A DNA stretch of 64,000 nucleotides. Origin: Candidatus Melainabacteria bacterium. Lineage in GTDB: Bacteria > Cyanobacteriota > Vampirovibrionia > Obscuribacterales > Obscuribacteraceae. How positions within the stretch are numbered: position 1 is the first letter of the stretch; each line of letters starts with the position of its first letter. Of this stretch, positions 1-7,191 are shown in pieces. Location: contig JAFKGK010000001.1 of assembly GCA_017307165.1 (NCBI GenBank), forward strand, positions 248,001 to 312,000, in the 5' to 3' direction. Position numbers and translations under genes: made by a program. A model generated the notes under the pieces. That model did no database searches, was not told the origin of the DNA, and saw only the letters and a program-made list of their open reading frames with translations.

Positions 1-1058
1 TTGATGCCGTATATGGCCATATTGGGGTTTTCTTTAAGGCGGCGTCTGCAATATGCTCCAGCAACGCGACCTTCGCCAAAAGGCAGATACATGCGCACAA
101 GCACGCCTTGGCTGGCTGTTTTTTGCGCGTGCTGCAGCTGCGCAAGCCTGGTGCCATTGATCAAGGTCTTTTGATAGCGCTTGCGTGGCACGCCATGCAA
201 GTATTGAGTCTCAAACTGCTTTGTAGATATATTGTTGGGCAATACCACTTGTTGCAAAAACTTGTCTATGCATCCAGTGTCATGGCTTGCTACTTCTACA
301 TACGTGCCTCGCTCGAGCAATTTTGCTGAGAGCTTGATCAATTGCTCCTTCATCAGGGCCTTGTCGGTGAGCGCAATATCTGCTGGTTCGTTGTATATGC
401 CTAGCACCAGCCTGGTGCGCATGCGTTCGTCAAAACGTTTGATATCGGATTCGGTACGAAACATCCTTGTTTGCAGGACAGTGCCAAAATTGCGATATCC
501 GCCCTCGATCAAGGCAAAATAGGTCTCTAGATGAAAATCCGTCCAGCGATGGTCTTCGGCTTCGAGTGTGACATTGACATTGCGAGCGCTGGCAAAATCG
601 ACGATGCTCTCGATCCTATTGAAGGCCTTGTCTAATTCGGCGCCTCGGTATTGACCGGCTTCTGGTGCGCGAGTGCAAAACATAGAAGGTTTAAAAGAAA
701 CTGTCGGTTGCTTGCGTACTTCTTTGACTGGAAGGGGATTGCGCGAGATCAGATCGATTAGACGCTTGTATTGATCGACGGAGGCATCGCAATCAGCGTC
801 GTTATGTGCGTCCTCGCCCAGGATGTCCAGAGTGGAAGAAAATTGTTCTTCGCGGAAGAGCTTTTGTGCCAGCTCCAGCGCGTCTTGGGCTGTCTCGCCA
901 GCAAGGTAGGGTTTGGCAAGAAAGAGTACGAGCGGGATCGGTATGGTGTCAAAGATAGAATGCAATTTGCTTTGTCTGGTTTGCTTGTATTGAGTATTAG
1001 GCTCGAGATTGGTTTGGGATTGACTTGCGACCGGACGTGTTGGTGTCTGTGTGCCCAT
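1..1058 (-). CDS. Proline dehydrogenase (partial, runs off left edge)
   Basis: FAD-dependent enzyme that oxidises proline to pyrroline-5-carboxylate, the first step of proline breakdown. I translated the open frame from the ATG at 1056-1058 to the window edge: 352 codons with no stop. The C-terminal half shows PRODH family features: a barrel strand with VTLEAEDHRW, a GTVLQTRMFRT segment, VEVASHD, and near the edge VRMYLPFGE followed by YCRRRLKENPN, the conserved substrate/FAD-binding end of PRODH. A Shine-Dalgarno-like AAGGAA lies 7 bases before the ATG. The length fits a monofunctional PRODH rather than the start of a large PutA, but the missing 3' end leaves fusion to a P5C dehydrogenase domain open. 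A shorter ORF in another frame at 758-1090 is a shadow. Confidence 0.85.
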   Translation of the reverse strand, partial: MGTQTPTRPVASQSQTNLEPNTQYKQTRQSKLHSIFDTIPIPLVLFLAKPYLAGETAQDALELAQKLFREEQFSSTLDILGEDAHNDADCDASVDQYKRLIDLISRNPLPVKEVRKQPTVSFKPSMFCTRAPEAGQYRGAELDKAFNRIESIVDFASARNVNVTLEAEDHRWTDFHLETYFALIEGGYRNFGTVLQTRMFRTESDIKRFDERMRTRLVLGIYNEPADIALTDKALMKEQLIKLSAKLLERGTYVEVASHDTGCIDKFLQQVVLPNNISTKQFETQYLHGVPRKRYQKTLINGTRLAQLQHAQKTASQGVLVRMYLPFGEGRVAGAYCRRRLKENPNMAIYGI

Positions 1059-1101
1059 TGCGCATTCCTTAGGTAAAAGCTACTTGCCAAGACTGCAAAT
1101 G

Positions 1102-1107
1102 ATTATA
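1102..1107 (-). promoter_or_regulatory. -10 element upstream of proline dehydrogenase
   Basis: Perfect TATAAT on the minus strand, about 43 bases before the proline dehydrogenase ATG. No good -35 is visible at 16-18 bases. It lies in the only gap between this gene and the upstream exported-protein gene, so the dehydrogenase probably has its own promoter. Confidence 0.4.
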
Positions 1108-1165
1108 GTAGCAAGTCTATAAATAGCTACTGCATAAGCGCTCTCCCGGTTTAATTGTTTATTAT

Positions 1166-2641
1166 TCAGTCGACGTCCCAGTCTTCGGGGCGAGCCGGTC
1201 TAGAGGGCACGCGGGCTCGTCCGTCGTCCATTTGCCTGGATGGCGCTCGTTGTGATCTATCATCTCCATCTAGATATTGGCTTTGCCCTTGTCCATCTCC
1301 CAAGCCGCCGGACAGAACTGATACTAGATCGGTCTTGCGTCCTGCATCTTTGAGCAATTCGCTGAGAGAGCCGGGAATGCGACTGACTGCCACAACCTGG
1401 CTGGATTGGCCGTTGACCACAGCCTTAAAAAATGTCGCACGATAAGATTGAGCCGATAGATTGAGTAATTCGACTCGGCCTCCTGAGGTATAGCGCACTG
1501 AATGTTCCAGCGGCGAGGTTTTTTCGTTTTTAAATTTGCCGGAAAGCGATTTGGCCGCATTGCCCAGGACCAGATCGTCGAGAGTTTTGTCGCTAGCGAT
1601 AGGTACGATCGCCACTACAACATCGGCTTTGCCTGTGCGTCCTTTGGAGCCTGCAAAAATCTGTATGTCTTGCATTGAACGAGGTCGATAGGATGCCCAT
1701 ACCCAGCCTGGATCCTTGAGATCTGTCGCCTGGGGCATACTATAGGATTTTTCGAAGAGATAAAAATCGTCCCCCAGGCCTGGGCGATCACTAGACTTAG
1801 CAAATTGAGCCAGTTTGTCTTCAGTAGCTGCCGCTTGATTAGCAGGGTGTGCTTGCGGTTTTTCGGGCGGGCCGAAGCCGGGCAGACTTTTAGCGACTGC
1901 GGACATTGGTTTTTCGGGTATTTTGGGAGGAGGAGGGGCCGCCTGTACCGGTGCCGATGCAGGATTGTTGATGGCACCGCGGGCGCTGGTTGGACTGGTT
2001 TTTTTTGAGAGAAATGGACCTGCGAGTTTGCGGGCTTGGGCTGATTTGGCTTCGGCAAGACGCTTGCGACCAAGCACCATATTTAGTTGCGATCTGGCAT
2101 CGTCCTCGGACATGGCCGCACTGTCGATGCGAGTAATTAGCAGGGTCTCCGCTTCGGCTCTGTCGCCTCGCCCGATCTTGGCGACGATCTTGCATTCGAC
2201 TAGAGGCCATGACTCGCGGTCGAGAGGCAGCTCAAATGCTCGCTTTGAGTGGGCTTCTGTATTTATTTGCTCCTTGCCGCCGATGCTATCAAAGCTCGTC
2301 TGCCAGCGCGCGATCGAGAGTATACCTTCGGCGATGACGCGAAACTGTGCTTGCAACTGGATCGGCTCACCGACAAGATTGGTGCTCGACTTGTTTTCCA
2401 GGGTCATGCAGATCGAAGGATGGTAGCCTAAAGCATCATGCGACCAGTAGGTAACAAAAGCCGGCACTATGATGCGGGAGGGCCTATTGGAAATATTGCT
2501 GGAACTGTTGCGTCCGCCTGCATCAAGGTCATCGTCCGCTCCGCCATAGCCATCTTGGGCGCAGCACACGGGGGTCCAGGTCACAAAAGACAGGGAGGCT
2601 AAAAGGCAGGCAGTAATTGATCTGATCATTTTGGGAGGCAT
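1166..2641 (-). CDS. Hypothetical exported protein
   Basis: Function not recognised. The 491-residue product begins with a signal peptide (basic MIRS, hydrophobic ACLLASLSFVTW, small residues before CCAQ) and is probably periplasmic or surface-exposed. Residues about 190-280 are rich in Ala, Pro and Lys, with a proline run near APPPPKIPEKP, which looks like a flexible linker. The last ~60 residues are charged and low in complexity (many Arg, Asp, Pro). The middle (about 290-430) looks folded. Its ATG lies 3 bases after the stop of the DNA glycosylase gene, so the two are probably co-transcribed. A second ATG four codons later (MIRSIT) would give a more typical signal peptide. Confidence 0.6.
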   Translation of the reverse strand: MPPKMIRSITACLLASLSFVTWTPVCCAQDGYGGADDDLDAGGRNSSSNISNRPSRIIVPAFVTYWSHDALGYHPSICMTLENKSSTNLVGEPIQLQAQFRVIAEGILSIARWQTSFDSIGGKEQINTEAHSKRAFELPLDRESWPLVECKIVAKIGRGDRAEAETLLITRIDSAAMSEDDARSQLNMVLGRKRLAEAKSAQARKLAGPFLSKKTSPTSARGAINNPASAPVQAAPPPPKIPEKPMSAVAKSLPGFGPPEKPQAHPANQAAATEDKLAQFAKSSDRPGLGDDFYLFEKSYSMPQATDLKDPGWVWASYRPRSMQDIQIFAGSKGRTGKADVVVAIVPIASDKTLDDLVLGNAAKSLSGKFKNEKTSPLEHSVRYTSGGRVELLNLSAQSYRATFFKAVVNGQSSQVVAVSRIPGSLSELLKDAGRKTDLVSVLSGGLGDGQGQSQYLDGDDRSQRAPSRQMDDGRARVPSRPARPEDWDVD

Positions 2642-2644
2642 TGC

Positions 2645-3301
2645 CTAGTATTTTACTTTAATTTGCTCGAGAGCTCTCCACATATACCATGAAGCGATGC
2701 TGCGATAAGGCCTCCACTTTTCGGCTAGTTTGCATAGCTCTTTTTCACTCGGCATCTTGCCATAGGTGACCTCATACCCCTTGCGCACGCCATAATCCGA
2801 GTAAGGCAATATGTCCAGTCTGCCTAACCTAAATATCAGCAACATGTGCACAGTCCATGCTCCGATCCCCCTTACCCTGGTCAGGATCTCTATGATTTTC
2901 TCATCATCCATTTCTTGCAGATCCTCGACCGAGGGGATCTCGCCATCAAGCTGCTTTTGGGCCAGGTCTTTAATAGCAAGTGCTTTATTTCTAGAAAGAC
3001 CGCAGGTGCGCAAAAAATCTATGTCGACTGCCAATACTTCGTCGGCATGGGCAAATCCCAGTCCTGTGCGATCACGCTTTGGATCCCTGTCTGCAAATGC
3101 TTTCAAAGCTTTGAGCATGATGGCCTGAGCGGCTTTGCCTGTTATCTGCTGATGCAAGATCGAGCGAGCGAGAGCCTGGTAGCTATCCTGTAGAGGATCG
3201 ATGTCGAGTTTGAATGGCCCGACGTTCTCCATCAATCTCTTTAGCTTTTTATCGCGAGATAGATGGTCGATTATGGCTTTATGATCAATGGCATCTTGCA
3301 A
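2645..3301 (-). CDS. DNA-3-methyladenine glycosylase, AlkA type (HhH-GPD)
   Basis: Base-excision repair enzyme that removes alkylated purines from DNA. The 218-residue protein has the HhH-GPD fold: an N-terminal helical part with SILHQQITGKAA (residues 47-58), the helix-hairpin-helix motif RVRGIGAWT (142-150), and the catalytic aspartate at Asp169 in PYSDYGVRKG. It is close in size to short AlkA proteins that lack the N-terminal beta domain of E. coli AlkA. The frame opens with TTG; an upstream TAG precludes an earlier start and no in-frame ATG lies nearby. It sits 30 bases after the LRR gene and 3 bases before the exported-protein gene, in one minus-strand block. Confidence 0.85.
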   Translation of the reverse strand: MQDAIDHKAIIDHLSRDKKLKRLMENVGPFKLDIDPLQDSYQALARSILHQQITGKAAQAIMLKALKAFADRDPKRDRTGLGFAHADEVLAVDIDFLRTCGLSRNKALAIKDLAQKQLDGEIPSVEDLQEMDDEKIIEILTRVRGIGAWTVHMLLIFRLGRLDILPYSDYGVRKGYEVTYGKMPSEKELCKLAEKWRPYRSIASWYMWRALEQIKVKY

Positions 3302-3331
3302 GGCTTGGCACCATATGTAGTGCTACTAGTG

Positions 3332-4651
3332 CTATTGTCTTTCGAGGTGCGGCCATGCTTTGCGATTGGCAAATGTCGCCGAGCTCTTTTGTGTTAGGTT
3401 GGTCAGGGTCTTGCCGGTTGCTTTGCGGTAAGCGCGCGGTGCAATCAAGTCTAGAGCTGCAAAACCCAGATCCTTGGGCATGTTTTTAGGATCAGCGAGG
3501 ATCTCTTTATATAGCTGTTCGCCATTGGCTACGGCACAGCAACGTGCAGCAAAAAACCAGTCCTGGCTAAATTGCTGGTTGCCATCGATGGCATTTTTTT
3601 GTTGCGATGGCACAAATGCATCTTTGCCGATCTCGGCAGCAAAAACCTCGCCATCGAGTTGATACAGCATCTGTGCGAGCATTTCTTGGAAGGCTACTAT
3701 ATTGCGCGGATGTCCCTCGCTTAAAAACGCTATGGCAGGTTCGATGACGGCATCGTCATTGCCTTCTTCGTCCCAATTGAGCAGATCGATGACATCCCAA
3801 AAATCCTGTTCGGTCATGGGGGGGGTGTCGCCAGCCTGATCTAATAACTGGAGTTCTTCGCGAGGGAGATCTAAAGAAAGGTCCACTAGATCGGCCAGGG
3901 TAAATTCGGGACGCTTTGGGGAGCTGCGCTTCCACTTTATGCGTACGGACGGCAGTTGTTGCCTAAGCCGGGCTATACCTGCCTCTGTGACTGAGGTGTT
4001 AAAGAGGTAGAGCCTGAGTAGATTTTGAAGGCCCTGGAGTTGCAATATGCCTTCATCGGTGACCTTGGTGCCCGATAGGCCTAACAATTTTAGTTCGCTC
4101 AGACCGACCAGATGCTCGAGGCCCAGATCGTCGATATCGGTACCATTGAGCCAGAGTTCTTTTAGATCTTGCATGGTCGACAAGTGCGCCAGGCCATCCG
4201 ATGAAATTGCCGTGGCAGTGAGGCCGAGGGATTCTATCTGGTCGAGCCGAGAGACAAAGCCCAGAGCTGCGTCTGTTATAGGGGTATATGCCAATTCAAC
4301 GACTTTGAGAGTATTGAAGTGTCCTATGTGCGTCAGACCCAAATCGGCTATCTGTGTCCGGCTGAGATCCAATACCGAAAAGGTATCAGCGGGGAGGTTT
4401 TCTAGAGCCGCTAGAGAACTGGCGGCGCTGGAGCTGACCTTGAGTCTGTATTTGCGCTCTTCAAATTTTTCGAGGACCACATCCCCACAGGCATCTTCGA
4501 TCCACTCCCAGTGGATCGGTTGGTTTTGGGGATTGACTATCAATCCCTGAGCGGTACTCAAGAGCTCCCAGGTATTGGGCTGCTCCCGCGGGGCGCAATA
4601 AATGCCGCCCATAGAAAATGCTTGTGGAAATCTTAGTAGTCGCTCAGCCAT
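3332..4651 (-). CDS. Leucine-rich-repeat protein with C-terminal DUF4240-like domain
   Basis: 439 residues. Residues about 85-245 form six or seven leucine-rich repeats of the short bacterial type with a consensus like L-x-L-x-x-T-x-I-x-D-x-G-L-x-x-L, for example VLDLSRTQIADLGL and LWLNGTDIDDLGL; these usually bind proteins. After a linker, residues about 278-430 (MTEQDFWDVIDLLNW, then FAALDLIAPRAYRKATGK) resemble DUF4240, a domain of unknown function. The ~75 N-terminal residues are not recognised. There is no signal peptide, so the protein is likely cytoplasmic. It is the first gene of a minus-strand block. A perfect -10 hexamer lies only 8 bases before the ATG and no Shine-Dalgarno is visible. 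Confidence 0.7.
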   Translation of the reverse strand: MAERLLRFPQAFSMGGIYCAPREQPNTWELLSTAQGLIVNPQNQPIHWEWIEDACGDVVLEKFEERKYRLKVSSSAASSLAALENLPADTFSVLDLSRTQIADLGLTHIGHFNTLKVVELAYTPITDAALGFVSRLDQIESLGLTATAISSDGLAHLSTMQDLKELWLNGTDIDDLGLEHLVGLSELKLLGLSGTKVTDEGILQLQGLQNLLRLYLFNTSVTEAGIARLRQQLPSVRIKWKRSSPKRPEFTLADLVDLSLDLPREELQLLDQAGDTPPMTEQDFWDVIDLLNWDEEGNDDAVIEPAIAFLSEGHPRNIVAFQEMLAQMLYQLDGEVFAAEIGKDAFVPSQQKNAIDGNQQFSQDWFFAARCCAVANGEQLYKEILADPKNMPKDLGFAALDLIAPRAYRKATGKTLTNLTQKSSATFANRKAWPHLERQ

Positions 4652-4659
4652 AGCAACAA

Positions 4660-4665
4660 ATTATA
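4660..4665 (-). promoter_or_regulatory. -10 element 8 bases before the LRR gene
   Basis: Perfect TATAAT on the minus strand ending 8 bases before the ATG at 4651. Transcription would start at or just before the start codon, suggesting a leaderless mRNA. The -35 region is poor. Confidence 0.4.
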
Positions 4666-4689
4666 GAATGTCTCTTGGTGTTATTCTGT

Positions 4690-4725
4690 TCTAAAGGTAG
4701 CAAAGGATCTAAAGTTAGCAAAGGA
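4690..4725 (+). repeat. Tandem 18-bp duplication containing the ribosome-binding site
   Basis: Two adjacent 18-base units, 4690-4707 and 4708-4725, differ at one position (TCTAAAGGTAGCAAAGGA and TCTAAAGTTAGCAAAGGA). Each ends in a purine-rich AAAGGA. The second is 8 bases before the ATG at 4734 and can serve as the ribosome-binding site. Confidence 0.7.
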
Positions 4726-4733
4726 AATCTTAA

Positions 4734-5195
4734 ATGGAAGAGATCGACGCACAGGGCCGCCAATTATTGATAGACCGCCCGACTCTGACTAGAGGCAGGC
4801 TGTCAGTCTATCGCGAATCTCTCTGCGATGACGATTGGTTTCCAAGGCTCAATGTCACCCTAAAAAAATCAGGGTCTGACGCCGTGCTCTGGCAATGGAC
4901 CACGCATACACTACCCGTGGACACCGAAGAGCCACCGCCCTATGGCGAAGATATCCTGCTTGAAAAGTATTTTGAACTCGATGAGCCAGTCAAGTCTCCA
5001 CGTGGCCTCGAAGTTGTTTTTAGCCTGGCAGAAGGTCTGACCAACAGGGGGTCGGTAGAGCAGTTTTCTGCTTCGCTGTATCTCTATCCTGCTAGTTTTG
5101 ATGACCGTGGTGTGCAAGTCGGTGTAGTTGATTTTCGTCAAGGACTACGCGCCAATTCGATGCCCATGTTTGTGAGATTCAACTTTCCGTGGTAG
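4734..5195 (+). CDS. Hypothetical cytoplasmic protein
   Basis: Not recognised. It encodes 153 residues without signal peptide or membrane segment. The sequence reads like a compact beta-rich domain (RLSVYRESLCDDDWFPRLNV, LWQWTTHTLPVD, VQVGVVDF), rich in Trp, Asp and Tyr. The ATG has the purine-rich AAAGGA of a duplicated element upstream. The last 17 bases overlap the 3' end of the convergent small membrane-protein gene. The LRR gene is divergent from it across an 82-base gap. Confidence 0.55.
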   Translation: MEEIDAQGRQLLIDRPTLTRGRLSVYRESLCDDDWFPRLNVTLKKSGSDAVLWQWTTHTLPVDTEEPPPYGEDILLEKYFELDEPVKSPRGLEVVFSLAEGLTNRGSVEQFSASLYLYPASFDDRGVQVGVVDFRQGLRANSMPMFVRFNFPW

Positions 5196-5451
5196 GTCTG
5201 GTCCTGTACCAGAGATAGGCTGGCCCCGAAAATATTATCAGGGCCACTCCGATACCACCTATGATCTTGACCATCCGCAAACTAAGAGGATCGATCGGGC
5301 CTGGGGTGTTGACAGACCATAGCCAGCCTGGAAAAACCAGTCCACCAAAGGCAAAGAAGATGCCAAAAATGAGGGGAAAGACATAGATGCCCTTTTTGTG
5401 CAGCTCTCTTTCATGCCTTTTGTCTTGTTGGGCTTGATCGTTGGCCGTCAT
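5179..5451 (-). CDS. Small membrane protein, two transmembrane segments
   Basis: 90 residues: a charged N-terminus (QQDKRHERELHKKG), a first membrane segment at about residues 29-48 (FPLIFGIFFAFGGLVFPGWL) and a second at about 63-83 (IIGGIGVALIIFSGPAYLW). Function unknown. GAGGAT lies 9 bases before the ATG and is a fair ribosome-binding site. The 3' end overlaps the convergent gene by 17 bases. Confidence 0.6.
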   Translation of the reverse strand: MTANDQAQQDKRHERELHKKGIYVFPLIFGIFFAFGGLVFPGWLWSVNTPGPIDPLSLRMVKIIGGIGVALIIFSGPAYLWYRTRPTTES

Positions 5452-5492
5452 TAGATGGGATCCTCAATGCACTAAATGTGGTGCTGAGTAAA

Positions 5493-5515
5493 AAGGGCTC
5501 GACGAGCGAGCCCTT
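5493..5515 (-). terminator. Rho-independent terminator after tRNA-Lys
   Basis: Perfect 9-bp inverted repeat (arms 5493-5501 and 5507-5515, loop of 5). Read on the minus strand it is GC-rich and followed by a T5 run. It lies about 35 bases beyond the 3' end of the tRNA gene. Confidence 0.75.
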
Positions 5516-5549
5516 GCTTAATCTGTTTAAACTACGAGATTAAAAAACT

Positions 5550-5622
5550 TGCGTCCGGTGCGACTCGAACGCACGACCAATCGGTTAAAAGCCGAGTGCT
5601 CTACCGGCTGAGCTACGGACGC
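5550..5622 (-). tRNA. tRNA-Lys (anticodon UUU)
   Basis: Cloverleaf on the minus strand: 7-bp acceptor stem GCGTCCG/CGGACGC, D-arm with AGCTCAG...GAGC, anticodon loop CTTTTAA giving UUU (Lys), and T-arm GTGCG-TTCGAGT-CGCAC. Position 5550 supplies an A discriminator. CCA is not encoded; a short T run follows directly. The base pair closing the anticodon stem at 27-43 appears as C-U, a mismatch where E. coli tRNA-Lys has G-U. The arms otherwise pair fully. Confidence 0.95.
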
Positions 5623-5689
5623 GTCAACCAACGCCAGTCATCCTATCAATGCCTTGGTCGATCCGTCAAGGCATTGTATAGATTGCAAT

Positions 5690-7153
5690 TTACTTAGATT
5701 GGTCTTGTTGTATCAAATCTCTTATCGGCAAATAGAGTTGATCGGCCAAATATTGCTGGCCCTTGGGAGTCAGGTGGGCCGAGTAGAAAAGAGCGAGCTG
5801 CTCTTTTTCACTGTATTTTTCTGCGGCTGCTTGTGCATCTATGTAAGGCAAGCCGAGCTTTTTGGCCTGATTCTCGACTAAAGCCAATTCGCCTTTGTGA
5901 TCCAAGCCCTGCTCGTAGCCCGACATGCTAGGCAGGGCCGCCAGAGTAGCGCGGCTGGGTAGGCCTAATATGACTAGTTTTGCATCATGGGCTTTAGCAA
6001 TCTGGTTCATATCGGCAAATAATGCTTCTAGCGTCTCTGACAGCAATTTGACAAATACTTTGGATGATTGAGTGATCACAGGTGCAGGCTTTGTCTCGTG
6101 TTGCAGCTTTTGGCCCGCGGCAAGCGGGTCTTTTGAGGAGCCAGGCAAGCCACCCAGTTTTTCTTGCGGTTTTTTATCATCGATGTAGTATTGAACGTTA
6201 AAGCTCGATGATTGATCTGTTTTTATCAGGCCGGACAGTTGTTTTGACACGGCCTTTTGGCATTCTGCCAGGAGTAACCCGGACGATAGGTCTTTGTGCA
6301 GTTGGCGTGCCGATTTGCCTGGATCGGTAAAATAATTGACGATCCATTTGTAGACAGGGTTGTGAAAGCCCAGCTCGGTCTCGGCTTGGCAAACCAATCC
6401 CCAGATGCGGCTGTTTTGCCTGAGCCATTCGGCCTGGCACATATATCTGCCGCGCATGGACTTGCGCCAGGACGTGACAGAGGTCTTGTCGATCACCAGG
6501 GCTTGACCTGGCAATTTGAGAGCCATTGGACGGACATTGGACAGCATCTGATCTGGTGTGGCCCAGTTTTCAAAGATGTCCCGGCCGTCGTAGCCAATGA
6601 TCACCATATCCGGTGCCCATCGCATTACTTCCGTTTTCATGAGCAGGTATTCTTGCACTGTCGAATAACCAGATACGCCAAAGTTGAGGACTTCTACAGG
6701 CCGGCCCAAAGACTTGGAAAGCTTTTTTTGCAGTATCTGGCCAAATGACTGCTCAAGCCTCACTTGTATGGATTCGACCTGGCTGTCTCCGAGCAAAGCA
6801 ATGCGATAGACGCCCCTAGGCTTGGTTATGGTGGCGTCTTTTTCGCGCATGCCCAGACGATTGAGATAAGAGCAAGCGTAGCCTTCTTTGCGCCAGGTGA
6901 CCTTTTTATTGGTCATATGGCGGGTGCCGAGGTCGGGGTCTAGCTTAAAGATTTCTTCTTCGCCAAGGCCAGCGAGATTGAGTATGCATTCGGTAGCAAA
7001 AATAAAAATTGCGCCTATCAAGACGTATGACAAGACTGTCGTAAACAAATTGCCTTGTTTTTTGCCCTGGTCAGGCCATTTACTTGCGCGTTCCGACGCA
7101 TCCAATCCCAGGGATTGGTCTGTGTCTATGGGGCGGTCTTTTAAATCCTGCAC
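5690..7153 (-). CDS. Membrane-anchored SGNH/GDSL-type hydrolase (probable polymer acyltransferase partner)
   Basis: 487 residues. One membrane segment lies at about residues 38-60, so most of the protein is probably outside the cytoplasm. The SGNH block I is IALLGDSQVE with Ser124 as nucleophile. Block II is probably LNFGVSGYST, and VIIGYDGRDI occupies the region of block III. The usual C-terminal D-x-x-H is represented by YSAHLTPKG, with His but a Ser where Asp is expected. Such proteins cooperate with MBOAT acyltransferases in acetylating polysaccharides (AlgX/AlgJ or PatB type). The MBOAT gene lies 38 bases upstream on the same strand, which supports a joint role. The start is GTG; no ATG lies close by. 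The substrate cannot be told from sequence. Confidence 0.7.
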   Translation of the reverse strand: MQDLKDRPIDTDQSLGLDASERASKWPDQGKKQGNLFTTVLSYVLIGAIFIFATECILNLAGLGEEEIFKLDPDLGTRHMTNKKVTWRKEGYACSYLNRLGMREKDATITKPRGVYRIALLGDSQVESIQVRLEQSFGQILQKKLSKSLGRPVEVLNFGVSGYSTVQEYLLMKTEVMRWAPDMVIIGYDGRDIFENWATPDQMLSNVRPMALKLPGQALVIDKTSVTSWRKSMRGRYMCQAEWLRQNSRIWGLVCQAETELGFHNPVYKWIVNYFTDPGKSARQLHKDLSSGLLLAECQKAVSKQLSGLIKTDQSSSFNVQYYIDDKKPQEKLGGLPGSSKDPLAAGQKLQHETKPAPVITQSSKVFVKLLSETLEALFADMNQIAKAHDAKLVILGLPSRATLAALPSMSGYEQGLDHKGELALVENQAKKLGLPYIDAQAAAEKYSEKEQLALFYSAHLTPKGQQYLADQLYLPIRDLIQQDQSK

Positions 7154-7191
7154 TATCTGTCTTTAAACCTCAATCCAATACTCGGACGGGA

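Noticed and set aside
758-1090. Opposed open frames at the start of the proline dehydrogenase gene
   Set aside because: The true frame, open from 1058 to the window edge, gives a clear proline dehydrogenase; these are out of frame or antisense.
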